Shown: positions 1-7,986 of the stretch, piece by piece
How positions within the stretch are numbered: the first letter of the stretch is position 1
Layout: every line of letters starts with the position of its first letter
Assembly (NCBI GenBank): GCA_937997355.1
Contig: CALKTZ010000077.1
Span: 1-14,472 of the forward strand
DNA length: 14,472 nt
Reading direction: 5' to 3'
Source: an uncultured Planctomycetales bacterium
GTDB lineage: Bacteria; Planctomycetota; Planctomycetia; Isosphaerales; Isosphaeraceae
Notes under the pieces: model-generated
The model's database searches: none
What the model was told of the DNA's origin: nothing
Seen by the model: only the letters and a program-made list of their open reading frames with translations
Translations under genes and position numbers: made by a program

Positions 1-3000
1 GAACGCGGACCGTCCGCCGATCGCGAACGGGGCCGTGATCATGCACAACGCGATAAATTCATGGCCGACGACTCTCTGAGCCCGGCCTCCGATCGCGATC
101 GGGGCCGTGAACGCGCCCCCGAACGAACTCCCGAACGAGAAGCCCAGCCCCCTCGCCGGAGCTTCGGCGAGAACCTCCTCGATCCACCTTCCTCGCCGGG
201 TTCTTCCCGGGGGGACGACTGGTATCGAGATCGCGGGCCGGAACGGGAGCGGGAGCGCGAACGCCCCGACCTTTCGCTCCGAGGCCGGAAAGATCGCTCC
301 GAGGCCAGCCGCCGATTCGGGGAAGGGCTCGGATTCGAAGACGCCTCGTCCAAGCAACCCGCGCCTTCCGACCTTCCCGACCCCTTCGCGGAACCAATTC
401 AGCCGGCGGAGACCGAACCCGCATCGTTCCGTCGCGAGACCGCGGAAACGGCGGACGTCTTCGAGTCGTGGAGCGATACATCCTCGCGTTCCAAGGCCCA
501 GGAAGAGATCGGCTTCGGCCGTCGCGAAACCGAGGAGATCGGCTTCGGCCGTCGCGAGCCGGCAACCCCCGCCCGCGATGAAAGCCTGGGCTGGGGAACC
601 GAGCGCGAGCGGAGCCGGGATCGCGACCGCGATCGAGAGCGTGTCGTTCAGGGCGAGGAGCCCGAGAGCGGACGGCCCGGACGTCCCGCCCCGGAATCCG
701 ATCCGTTCGACCCCGATCTTCCCCCCAGCCGAACTCACCGCTCGCGAGGCGCCCGTCCCCCCGAAGCGGAATCCGAGACGGAACGGCCGCGGTCAATTTC
801 CGCCGCGGCCAGGGGCACCGAATCCTGGGAGCGTGAGGAAGCCCCCGAGCCGCAGCCCGAACGGTTCGGCACACCCGCACGCGAACGAGAACCTCGCCGG
901 GGCCGGTCGCGTGGTCGCGGCACTTCGCAATCATCCAAGGGGGCTGCCCCCGGCTCTTCGACCGAGCGGTCGAGGGGAGACGATCTCGACTTCCCCGCCG
1001 AACCCAGCCTTGAACATGAGGAGCAGGTTTTCGGTGACGAGCTACTCACCCCGGAGGAGCCGCCTCGTCCCCGCGCCGGCCGCGCCGCGATCCGTTCGCG
1101 AGGCGGCGATCGGCCCAGGCCCAGCTCCGCCGATCGGCCTCGATCGAGCGGGGCTCCCAGGGGTCAAGTCGGGGGCGCCTATCCCGAGCGGACGGCGGCT
1201 GGCCGCGGAAGCGATGCCGATTTCGACCTACCGGCTCCCGGTCCGTCGGCCGAACGTCCTCAGCGAGATTCGGGACGTGGCCGCGGCGCCGGTGCCGGAG
1301 AAGCGGCACCTGGTAAGGATCGCGAGCGTCCCCGAATGAGTAGCCGAGCAGGCGAACCCGGCTACATCCCCCGGCGCGATCGCGAGCGGCTCCGTTCGGA
1401 TGAAGCGGGCTTCGGCTCGCAACCCCCCTATGCGGATTCGGAATCCGGCTGGGGTGATCTCGGACACGACGCCGATCTCGATTCCCCTCATACTCATCTG
1501 GATGAATCGGGAGGCGAGGAGGCGGGCGAATCGACGGCCGGCAAGGCTGCCGATGGTCGACGACGACGACGACGACGAGGACGCCGGCGCGATCGCGAAC
1601 GCCCCGCATCGGCGGCCGGTGCCGCTCCGGCTTCCGACGACTTTGATGACGATTTCGAGGAGACCGCCCCGGAAGAACGACCGAGGCTTCCTCGTCCCTC
1701 ATATAGGTCTGCCAGCGCCGACGACGATTCCGGCGAGCATGGCTACGATGAAAACGACCTTCGCGGAGACCTGATCGACGAGGACGAGGACGACCTGGAA
1801 TTCAGTGGCCGTCGCGCCCCTGTTCCGGAAGAGCCAATTGACCCCGAGCTCGAACAGGAGATTCGCCGCGAGATCGAGGAGATCGAAATCCTCGAGCGCG
1901 AGATGGGATTGCGCGGCACCACCGAGGCGCGTCCTCGACGCGGGGATGATGCGTCCGGCCGAGGCGGTCGCGGCGCCGGCTCCGCGGGAGGCCGCGGGCG
2001 AGGGCTCGTGAAACCTCCGGTCCAGGAGATCTTCAAGCGAGGGGACGAGGTGCTCGTCCAGGTCATCAAGGAGAGCATCGGCACCAAGGGGCCGACCCTC
2101 TCCACCTATATCAGCATCCCGGGGCGCTACCTGGTGCTGATGCCCGGGCTGAACCGTGTCGGCATCTCTCGCAAGATCGTCGACGAGGGCCAGCGGCGCA
2201 AGCTCCGCGAGATCATGAACGAGCTGAACCCGCCGAAGAATCTCGGGTTCATCGTGCGGACCGCCGGTCTCGAACGGACCAAGCGTGAGCTTGCCAAGGA
2301 CCTGGCCTACCTGCTCCGGCTATGGAAGGTGATCCTACGCCGGATCAAGAAGGCGAAGTCTCCCGCCCCGATCTATCAAGAATCGGACATGATCATCCGG
2401 ACCATCCGGGATATCTTCACGTCCGACATCGACACGATCTGGATCGACGAGCCGGCGGCCTTCGAACGCGCCCAGGAGTTCCTCCGGGTGGTCATGCCCC
2501 GGTATGTCAACCGGATCAAGCTCCACGAAGAGAAGGTGCCGCTCTTCCACAAGTACGGGATCGAGGACGAAATCGCCAAGATCCAGCGGCGACACGTCCC
2601 GCTCCCGGAAGGGGGCTCGATCGTCATCGACCAGACCGAGGCCCTGGTGGCGATCGACGTCAACTCCGGCAACTTCCGGGTCGAGGACGACGCCGAGCGG
2701 ACCGCCTACGAAATGAACCTGCGGGCCGCCAAGGAGATCGGCCGGCAGCTTCGGCTCCGCGACCTCGGCGGCGTGATCGTCAACGACTTCATCGACATGC
2801 GTGAAGAACGACATCGCCGAGGAGTCGAACGGGCGATCCGCGATGCGGTCCGTCGCGATCGGGCTCGAACGAAGATCCTCCGGATGAGCGCGTTCGGCCT
2901 CATCGAGATGACCCGCCAGCGAATCCGGCCCAGCCTCAAGCGTTCCGTCTATGAAGATTGCACGCACTGCACGGGCGCGGGGGTCGTGAAGACGGTCGAG

Positions 3001-3279
3001 AGCATGTCGATCGACGTCATGCGAATCCTGGGTCTCGCCTCGAATCGCGAGGACATCCGACGCATTCAGATCACGGTCAATCCGAACGTGGCCACGCATC
3101 TGAACAACCGCAAGCGCAAGGAAATCTCGCGGATCGAGACCGATAGCCAGATGTCGATCCACATCGGCGTCAAGGAAAACTCCCCCGGGGAGTTCCTGCA
3201 AATCGAATGCTTCGATTCCAACTCGAACGAAGTGCGACTCACGCCCCTGGCGGTGACCCACCACCGTCGAGGCCACTAA
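1..3279 (+). CDS. rne: Ribonuclease E/G family protein with giant disordered insert (5' end outside window)
   Basis: Endoribonuclease of the RNase E/G family, which cleaves single-stranded RNA in mRNA turnover and rRNA/tRNA processing. Numbering from the first in-window ATG (61), the conserved part begins near residue 651. It includes SIPGRYLVLMPG, the DNase I-like site AIDVNSG with D866, NDFIDM with D909 (43 residues apart, as E. coli D303/D346) and the Zn-link CTHC (C967, C970). The first half of the S1 domain, present at the N-terminus of family members, is missing. The frame stays open from base 1 through codons resembling the disordered tract, and ATG 61 has no clear Shine-Dalgarno. The true start is therefore probably upstream, with residues up to ~650 forming an insertion inside S1. 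This tract is rich in Arg, Glu, Asp, Pro and Ser, with RE/RD dipeptides, a seven-Arg run and acidic patches. Family assignment is firm; RNase E versus G is not resolved. Confidence 0.93.
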   Translation, partial: ERGPSADRERGRDHAQRDKFMADDSLSPASDRDRGRERAPERTPEREAQPPRRSFGENLLDPPSSPGSSRGDDWYRDRGPERERERERPDLSLRGRKDRSEASRRFGEGLGFEDASSKQPAPSDLPDPFAEPIQPAETEPASFRRETAETADVFESWSDTSSRSKAQEEIGFGRRETEEIGFGRREPATPARDESLGWGTERERSRDRDRDRERVVQGEEPESGRPGRPAPESDPFDPDLPPSRTHRSRGARPPEAESETERPRSISAAARGTESWEREEAPEPQPERFGTPAREREPRRGRSRGRGTSQSSKGAAPGSSTERSRGDDLDFPAEPSLEHEEQVFGDELLTPEEPPRPRAGRAAIRSRGGDRPRPSSADRPRSSGAPRGQVGGAYPERTAAGRGSDADFDLPAPGPSAERPQRDSGRGRGAGAGEAAPGKDRERPRMSSRAGEPGYIPRRDRERLRSDEAGFGSQPPYADSESGWGDLGHDADLDSPHTHLDESGGEEAGESTAGKAADGRRRRRRRGRRRDRERPASAAGAAPASDDFDDDFEETAPEERPRLPRPSYRSASADDDSGEHGYDENDLRGDLIDEDEDDLEFSGRRAPVPEEPIDPELEQEIRREIEEIEILEREMGLRGTTEARPRRGDDASGRGGRGAGSAGGRGRGLVKPPVQEIFKRGDEVLVQVIKESIGTKGPTLSTYISIPGRYLVLMPGLNRVGISRKIVDEGQRRKLREIMNELNPPKNLGFIVRTAGLERTKRELAKDLAYLLRLWKVILRRIKKAKSPAPIYQESDMIIRTIRDIFTSDIDTIWIDEPAAFERAQEFLRVVMPRYVNRIKLHEEKVPLFHKYGIEDEIAKIQRRHVPLPEGGSIVIDQTEALVAIDVNSGNFRVEDDAERTAYEMNLRAAKEIGRQLRLRDLGGVIVNDFIDMREERHRRGVERAIRDAVRRDRARTKILRMSAFGLIEMTRQRIRPSLKRSVYEDCTHCTGAGVVKTVESMSIDVMRILGLASNREDIRRIQITVNPNVATHLNNRKRKEISRIETDSQMSIHIGVKENSPGEFLQIECFDSNSNEVRLTPLAVTHHRRGH
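505..564 (+). repeat. In-frame 30-bp tandem duplication in the rne insert
   Basis: Two consecutive copies encode EEIGFGRRET and EEIGFGRREP. The 23 bases at 505-527 recur identically at 535-557. The period is 30 bases, so the frame is kept. It suggests the disordered tract grows by slippage or unequal exchange. Confidence 0.8.
1558..1578 (+). repeat. (CGA)7 trinucleotide run encoding poly-arginine
   Basis: Seven consecutive CGA codons give seven Arg, followed by Gly and three more Arg (residues ~500-510 counted from ATG 61). CGA is used here although CGC and CGT are common elsewhere in the gene, which points to replication slippage. Arg-rich tracts in RNase E non-catalytic regions usually bind RNA, so an RNA-binding role is a reasonable inference. 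Confidence 0.8.
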
Positions 3280-3294
3280 TCCGAATCGTCGAAG

Positions 3295-3340
3295 CAACCC
3301 GGGACGCCTCCGCAATGGGACGCCCCGGGTTGTTCGATTT
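3295..3340 (+). terminator. Stem-loop terminator after rne
   Basis: Left arm CAACCCGGG (3295-3303) pairs perfectly with CCCGGGTTG (3324-3332). Two more inner pairs form after one mismatch, and a short T-rich stretch (3333-3340, TTCGATTT) follows. It lies 15 bases after the rne stop. The T tract is weak, so termination efficiency is uncertain. Confidence 0.6.
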
Positions 3341-3421
3341 CGAACGAGTGAGAAAGTGGTGGCGCCGCCGGCTTACTCTCATCTCCAAGACAACGCCGGC
3401 TGCCTCGACTCTACGGCCGCC

Positions 3422-3444
3422 TATAGTGGACACCATTTGTCCGC
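3422..3444 (+). promoter_or_regulatory. Possible -10 element overlapped by an inverted repeat upstream of hemB
   Basis: TATAGT (3422-3427) matches five of six bases of a sigma-70 -10 box. It overlaps the inverted repeat GTGGACA (3426-3432) and TGTCCGC (3438-3444), with one G-T pair and a 5-base spacer. No convincing -35 box sits 16-18 bases upstream. An operator over the -10/+1 region would fit the position, but this is a weak call. The rest of the 239-base gap between rne and hemB is AT-richer than its surroundings and holds only the terminator described separately. Confidence 0.25.
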
Positions 3445-3518
3445 TCAATATTTCGGATTTCTTGGTATGCTGGAGTTCGTAATAGAGAAGAGAGTGCTTT
3501 GATTTAAGGTCAGTCGCC

Positions 3519-4526
3519 ATGAGCTTTCAGCCGGCAACGGGTTATCCGCTCCATCGTCCTCGCCGCCTTCGCGGGCATGCCCGATTGCGGGACCTGACGC
3601 GTGAGAATCACCTCTCCGTCAACGACCTGATCTACCCGCTTTTCATCTATCATGGGAAAGACCTGAGGCGCGAGATCGCCTCGATGCCGGGGCAATATCA
3701 ACTCTCGCTCGACCGGCTTGGCGAGACGATCGCCGAGGTGGTCGACCTTAAGATTCCGGGGGTCCTCCTCTTCGGAATTCCCGAGCATAAAGACTCGCGC
3801 GGGGCGGTGGCGTGTCGGGATGACGGGATCGTCCAGGAGGCCGTCCGGCTCATCAAGAAGCAGGCCCCCGAATTGCTCGTCATCACCGACGTCTGCTTCT
3901 GCGAATACACCGACCACGGCCATTGCGGGCCTCTGAAAGAGTCGGACGGCAAGTTCGACGTGGACAACGACGCCACCCTCCCCTTGCTCGCCGAGCAATC
4001 GGTGAGCCACGCCAGGGCGGGGGCCGACATGATCGCCCCGTCCGGGATGATGGATGGAATGGTCGGGGCGATTCGACAGGGATTGGACAGGGCAGGGTTC
4101 ACGCAAATCCCGATCATGTCTTATGCCGCGAAGTTCGCCAGCGGCTATTACGGGCCGTTCCGCGATGCCGCGGAGAGTGCGCCCAGCTTCGGCGACCGTC
4201 GGACCTACCAGATGGACCCGGCGAACGGGGATGAGGCGATCCGGGAGGTCGCGTTGGACTTGGCCGAGGGGGCGGATCTTGTTATGGTAAAGCCCGCACT
4301 CGCCTACCTGGACATCGCGCGAAGGGTGAAGGAGACCTTCGGCGTTCCCGTCGCGGCGTACAACGTCTCGGGGGAATACGCGATGGTGAAGGCGGCGGCT
4401 CGACAGGGCTGGATCGATGAACGCCGGATCGTGCTGGAAACCCTCACGGGCTTCAAGCGGGCCGGTGTCGACATCATCCTGACCTACCACTCCCTCGATG
4501 TCGCCCGCTGGCTCAAGCAAGGCTAA
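3519..4526 (+). CDS. hemB: Delta-aminolevulinic acid dehydratase (porphobilinogen synthase)
   Basis: Condenses two 5-aminolevulinate molecules to porphobilinogen in cytoplasmic tetrapyrrole (heme) synthesis. At 335 aa it has normal family length. The two Schiff-base lysines are K205 in MSYAAKFASGYYGPF and K258 in VMVKPALAYLD. A metal site DVCFCEYTDHGHCG carries C126, C128 and C136 with the same spacing as the three zinc cysteines of the E. coli enzyme, so this is a zinc-type enzyme rather than the Asp-rich magnesium type. The start ATG has AAGG at 3506-3509, nine bases upstream. The next gene starts 38-60 bases after the stop with no terminator between, so co-transcription with the glycosyltransferase is likely. 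hemL, which makes its substrate, lies about 2.1 kb downstream on the same strand. Confidence 0.97.
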   Translation: MSFQPATGYPLHRPRRLRGHARLRDLTRENHLSVNDLIYPLFIYHGKDLRREIASMPGQYQLSLDRLGETIAEVVDLKIPGVLLFGIPEHKDSRGAVACRDDGIVQEAVRLIKKQAPELLVITDVCFCEYTDHGHCGPLKESDGKFDVDNDATLPLLAEQSVSHARAGADMIAPSGMMDGMVGAIRQGLDRAGFTQIPIMSYAAKFASGYYGPFRDAAESAPSFGDRRTYQMDPANGDEAIREVALDLAEGADLVMVKPALAYLDIARRVKETFGVPVAAYNVSGEYAMVKAAARQGWIDERRIVLETLTGFKRAGVDIILTYHSLDVARWLKQG

Positions 4527-4564
4527 GCTTAAGCTCGACCGCTTCTGAGTTGACAACCGCACTC

Positions 4565-5905
4565 ATGGACGAGATTTGCAACGCGATGAATCGCTCACGG
4601 ATCCGCATTGCCCTGCTCGGATTGTTGGCGTTCGGATACGCGGCCCAGCTCTTCAGTCCGCTCCGGACCAACACCGACGCAACCTGCTACCTCGAGATGG
4701 CCGCGTCCGCCAGCGACGGCGCCGGCTTCGTCTGCTGTGAAAACGCCAAGCATTATCCCGTGGGATATCCGGCCATCCTGGCCTGCCTCGATCGGGCGGG
4801 GATCGCCTGCTCGTCGATCATCATCGGCCTGAACCTCATCGCGCTGACGGTCGGTCTGATCGCCGCGGCCTACCTTCTACGCGAATCGTTCGGCTGGACC
4901 TCGCAGGCGATCCTCCTGGCCGCGATCGCCACACTCTTGAACTGGGTCGTCATCAAGCATGTGACCCTCCCGATCACCGACACCCTGTTCTTCGGACTCT
5001 CGCTCGCCTGCCTGGCCTGCCTCACACATGCCTCGAAGCTCGAATATCCCGAGAAGCTCACAAGTTTGATGCCTGGCCTGGCGTTGCTCCTTGCCTCAAT
5101 TCTGGTGCGAACCGTGGGGATCACCCTGATCCCGGCATTCCTTTTCGCCGCGCTGAACAGCTCGACCGTAATCCAGGCCGGGCGCGCGATCGGGAAGAAC
5201 CGAATCGCATTGATCGGCCTGGCGGCGGGGATTTGCCTGATCGGGCTGGCAGGTGTTGCCGTCATTGCCCGCACCAATTACTTCCGCGAGATGCTGGAAA
5301 ATCGGGTTGATGTGATCGCGCTGGCAACCCTGAGGCTCGATGATTGGGGAGAATTGATCCTCAATTCGTCGATGGCCAAATTGCCTCGGGCCATGCGAAG
5401 TCTTTCCTTGATCGCCGGAGTGCTCGGCGCTTCCCTGCTGGCGTTCGGTTTCGCCCGACGGCGGCGAATCCAGGCGATTGATATCTACCTCGCGGCCTAT
5501 CTGGCGATCCTGTTTGCCTGGCCCTATCGCGATGCCCGGTTCTGGATTCCCGTCCTCCCCCTCATGCTCGGCCATGTTGCGGCGGGTTATCAACGGCTCG
5601 TTTCCAATCCCTTGCATTCGCGCCTGCTGCTGCCCGTTTATGGGGCTGTGTATACCCTCCTCGGTCTGGTCGCCATCGGCTATAGCACCTGGCTGAGCTT
5701 CTCGGGCGATCGATTCGGAGACCGCTTCGCGGGGGGGGTGTATGCGGGGAGTTATCGAGAAGCCTTCGGACATCGCTCGGATTCACCGAACGGTCATGCC
5801 AAGGTCGATCCCCAGATTGCCCGGCTCCTCGAACGATACCAACTAGCCCGACCGTCGATCATGCCGAAACCGGCCTTGAAGTCGGCTTCCCTCCGTCTTC
5901 GTTAA
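4565..5905 (+). CDS. GT-C fold membrane glycosyltransferase (GT39/ArnT-like)
   Basis: Polytopic inner-membrane protein of about 446 aa. GT-C enzymes use a polyprenyl-phosphate sugar donor and transfer sugar on the outer face of the membrane; the acceptor here is unknown. One N-terminal helix is followed by a first periplasmic loop with the GT-C acidic motif TDATCYLEMA (D38, Y42). Next come HYPVGYPAIL, many hydrophobic helices with the segment PITDTLFFGLSLACL, and a late loop YRDARFWIPVLPLMLGH, typical of the family. The C-terminus is short and basic. Start choice is uncertain: ATG 4565 is used here, TTG 4550 extends the frame, and ATG 4586 gives a more natural N-terminus (MNRSRIRIALLGLL). No start has a strong ribosome-binding site. 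It probably shares a transcript with hemB. Confidence 0.75.
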   Translation: MDEICNAMNRSRIRIALLGLLAFGYAAQLFSPLRTNTDATCYLEMAASASDGAGFVCCENAKHYPVGYPAILACLDRAGIACSSIIIGLNLIALTVGLIAAAYLLRESFGWTSQAILLAAIATLLNWVVIKHVTLPITDTLFFGLSLACLACLTHASKLEYPEKLTSLMPGLALLLASILVRTVGITLIPAFLFAALNSSTVIQAGRAIGKNRIALIGLAAGICLIGLAGVAVIARTNYFREMLENRVDVIALATLRLDDWGELILNSSMAKLPRAMRSLSLIAGVLGASLLAFGFARRRRIQAIDIYLAAYLAILFAWPYRDARFWIPVLPLMLGHVAAGYQRLVSNPLHSRLLLPVYGAVYTLLGLVAIGYSTWLSFSGDRFGDRFAGGVYAGSYREAFGHRSDSPNGHAKVDPQIARLLERYQLARPSIMPKPALKSASLRLR

Positions 5906-5984
5906 ATTCAGGCGCGAATGACGAATGGCAGGGGTTCGCCTCGAATAACAGTCCCGGCCTGGGCCATTGCGCGCGGGTTTCGGT

Positions 5985-5990
5985 TACAAT
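5985..5990 (+). promoter_or_regulatory. Possible -10 box (TACAAT)
   Basis: TACAAT matches five of six bases of the sigma-70 -10 consensus, in the gap between the glycosyltransferase stop and the next gene, 61 bases before the chosen GTG start. The sequence 16-18 bases upstream (near GGCCAT) is a poor -35 box. If real, it would drive the membrane protein-hemL-CBM9 unit. A 6-bp inverted repeat (GTTCTC 6023-6028, GAGAAC 6040-6045) sits between this site and the start. Confidence 0.3.
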
Positions 5991-6050
5991 GGTCCCCGGC
6001 GGCGCGCCAAGCTCCGGCGGCCGTTCTCACGGGATGACCGAGAACTTGTC

Positions 6051-6626
6051 GTGCGACGCTACCGGGTTTCCATCAAACAACTGTTGATGCTCATCGCTGG
6101 GGTTGCCGTAGCCCTGGCGATGATTGAGCATGGCATCACATCCTGGGGACCGTTGAACCTGGTGGTTCTGACGGTTTGTCTGCTGACCTCGTCCGTCATC
6201 CTCGCCTGCTTGCCGATCATCCCGCATCGGCCGTTCTGGGCGGGCCTTGCCCTCTTCGGCGGGGCCTACGCCTTATTTTGCTTCGCCGGCCCCCCCCTGC
6301 TCGGCCTGGAGCCCGAGCATCGTCCGCTCGATGCGGTGTTTCACGAGTTGGCCGTGAGACATTATGGTTTGAAACCTAACTTCAAGACCGATCCCATCGA
6401 TCGGCTCATCAATCCGGCCGAGTGGCAGCGCAATGTGGAGAACTTCGTTGATGCGTCGCATTCGGTGATGGCCGTGAGCATCGGCATCCTCGGCGGCTGT
6501 GCCCTCCTGTTGCTGGCCAGGCAGAGGGAATCGAGGCGATGGGATCGCCAGGCACTCCCGGAACGCCCGCTCGAAGATTTCTTGCTTCCGCCCCTGAAAA
6601 TTGAACCTCCCTTGCAATCGAAGTGA
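6051..6626 (+). CDS. Small membrane protein of unknown function
   Basis: About 191 aa from GTG 6051. I do not recognise a named family. The N-terminus VRRYRVSIKQLLMLIAGVAV is of a kind often found at the start of small planctomycete membrane proteins, which is why this start was chosen over the upstream TTG 5967 (adds 28 basic residues) or the internal ATG 6087. Roughly four transmembrane segments are visible: residues 8-25, 34-55, 60-82 and 138-160. A loop of about 55 mostly polar residues separates the third and fourth, and the tail is basic and proline-rich. The stop lies 11 bases before the hemL ATG used here and overlaps an alternative hemL GTG, so the two are almost certainly co-transcribed. 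No catalytic motif is visible. Reality of the gene is well supported; function is not. Confidence 0.7.
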   Translation: MRRYRVSIKQLLMLIAGVAVALAMIEHGITSWGPLNLVVLTVCLLTSSVILACLPIIPHRPFWAGLALFGGAYALFCFAGPPLLGLEPEHRPLDAVFHELAVRHYGLKPNFKTDPIDRLINPAEWQRNVENFVDASHSVMAVSIGILGGCALLLLARQRESRRWDRQALPERPLEDFLLPPLKIEPPLQSK

Positions 6627-6637
6627 AGATCAACTCA

Positions 6638-7966
6638 ATGAGCAGCACACCCGCGAAGTCGAGGCCCGACTTCTCCCTCCCCCGCAGTCATGAGGCGTTC
6701 GTCCGAGGCAACCGGGTCATCCCGGGGGGGGTGAACAGCCCGGCGCGCGCATTCGGTGCGGTCGGGGGCGAACCTCCCTTCATCGAGAAGGCCGAAGGCG
6801 CCTATCTCTTCGACCTCGATGGCCATCGCTACATCGATTACATCGGGTCGTGGGGGCCGATGATCCTCGGGCACATCCACCCGCGAGTGAACGCGGCGGT
6901 CGCCCGCGCGCTCTCCAAGGGCTCATCGTTCGGCGCGCCGACGGAGCGGGAAATCGACATCGCCGAGGCCGTGGTGGAAGCGGTCCCCTCGATCGAGAAA
7001 GTACGATTCGTGTCATCGGGGACCGAGGCGGCAATGTCCGCCATTCGGGTAGCTCGCGGAGTCACCGGCCGCGAGAAGATCATCAAGATGGCCGGTCATT
7101 ATCACGGCCATGTCGATTCCCTCCTGATTCAAGCCGGCTCCGCCGCGACGACCCTCGGCACTCCCAATAGCCCAGGCGTCACCTCGGGGGCCGCGAAGGA
7201 TACCCTCCTGTGTCCCTTCAACAATGCCGATGCGATCGAGGAAACCCTCGATCGGTTTCCCGGTGAAATCGCCGCAATCATCCTCGAACCGATCGCCGGC
7301 AACATGGGGCTCGTGCCGCCGAAGCCGGGCTATCTGGAACGACTTCGCGAGCTGACGACCCAACATGGAACTTTGCTCATCTTCGACGAGGTGATGACCG
7401 GCTTCCGCGTCTCGTTCGGCGGCGCACAGGCATTATATGGCATCACCCCAGATCTGAGCGCATTTGGCAAAGTCATCGGCGGAGGGCTCCCCGCCGCGGC
7501 CTACGGAGCCTCATCGTCGATCATGGATCAAATCTCGCCGGTCGGGCCGATCTATCAGGCGGGGACCCTTTCTGGGAATCCGCTCGCGGTGGCGGCGGGG
7601 CTCACAACTCTCCGCATCTTGCGCGATGAACCCCCGTACGAACAACTCGAACAACGCTCCGCAATGCTCGCGGAAGGGATGGATCGAGCCGCCACCGACG
7701 CGGGGATTCCGCACATCGTGCAGCGAGTCGGCAGCATGCTCACCCTGTTCTTCCACGATGGGCCTGTCCACGACTACGACGACGCGCGACGCTCCGACAC
7801 CAAGCTGTTCGCCCGGTTCTTCTGGGAGATGATGGCGCGCGGGGTCTATCTCCCTTGCAGCCAGTTCGAGGCGGCCTTCGTTTCGGCGGCTCACTCGGAA
7901 TCGGACATCCGGGAAACGATCGAGGCCGCCGCCGATTCCTTCGCCGCGATCAAGGCTCAACCCTAA
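6638..7966 (+). CDS. hemL: Glutamate-1-semialdehyde 2,1-aminomutase
   Basis: PLP-dependent class III aminotransferase-fold enzyme that converts glutamate-1-semialdehyde to 5-aminolevulinate, the last step of the C5 route before HemB. About 442 aa, near the usual 425-435. Recognisable blocks are the N-terminal VIPGGVNSPARAFGAVGG, SSGTEAAMSAIRVARG for the PLP phosphate site, HYHGHVDSLLIQAGS, IFDEVMTGFR with the Asp contacting the PLP ring, and SAFGKVIGGGLPAAAYG with the Schiff-base lysine K278. ATG 6638 has GAAG about nine bases upstream. GTG 6623, overlapping the previous stop as GTGA, would add five residues and cannot be excluded. The CBM9-like gene starts 20 bases after the stop. Presence of hemL with hemB implies the glutamyl-tRNA (C5) route rather than the glycine/HemA(ALAS) route. 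Confidence 0.97.
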   Translation: MSSTPAKSRPDFSLPRSHEAFVRGNRVIPGGVNSPARAFGAVGGEPPFIEKAEGAYLFDLDGHRYIDYIGSWGPMILGHIHPRVNAAVARALSKGSSFGAPTEREIDIAEAVVEAVPSIEKVRFVSSGTEAAMSAIRVARGVTGREKIIKMAGHYHGHVDSLLIQAGSAATTLGTPNSPGVTSGAAKDTLLCPFNNADAIEETLDRFPGEIAAIILEPIAGNMGLVPPKPGYLERLRELTTQHGTLLIFDEVMTGFRVSFGGAQALYGITPDLSAFGKVIGGGLPAAAYGASSSIMDQISPVGPIYQAGTLSGNPLAVAAGLTTLRILRDEPPYEQLEQRSAMLAEGMDRAATDAGIPHIVQRVGSMLTLFFHDGPVHDYDDARRSDTKLFARFFWEMMARGVYLPCSQFEAAFVSAAHSESDIRETIEAAADSFAAIKAQP

Positions 7967-7986
7967 CGCCACGGAGATCCGAGGTT

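Noticed and set aside
59..934. Long minus-strand open frame (291 aa) opposite the RNase insert
   Set aside because: Arg/Gly/Pro-rich translation with no domain. It is the mirror of a low-complexity GC-rich coding tract.
1376..1600. HIP1-like GCGATCGC octamers
   Set aside because: In the RNase insert they arise from repeated Asp-Arg codons (GAT CGC), so codon content explains them.
2335..3315. Minus-strand open frame of 326 aa opposite the RNase catalytic domain
   Set aside because: The plus strand encodes clear conserved RNase E/G motifs here; the antisense product has no recognisable feature and no ribosome-binding site.
3510..4562. Minus-strand open frame of 350 aa opposite hemB
   Set aside because: Antisense shadow of a well-conserved gene in GC-rich DNA.
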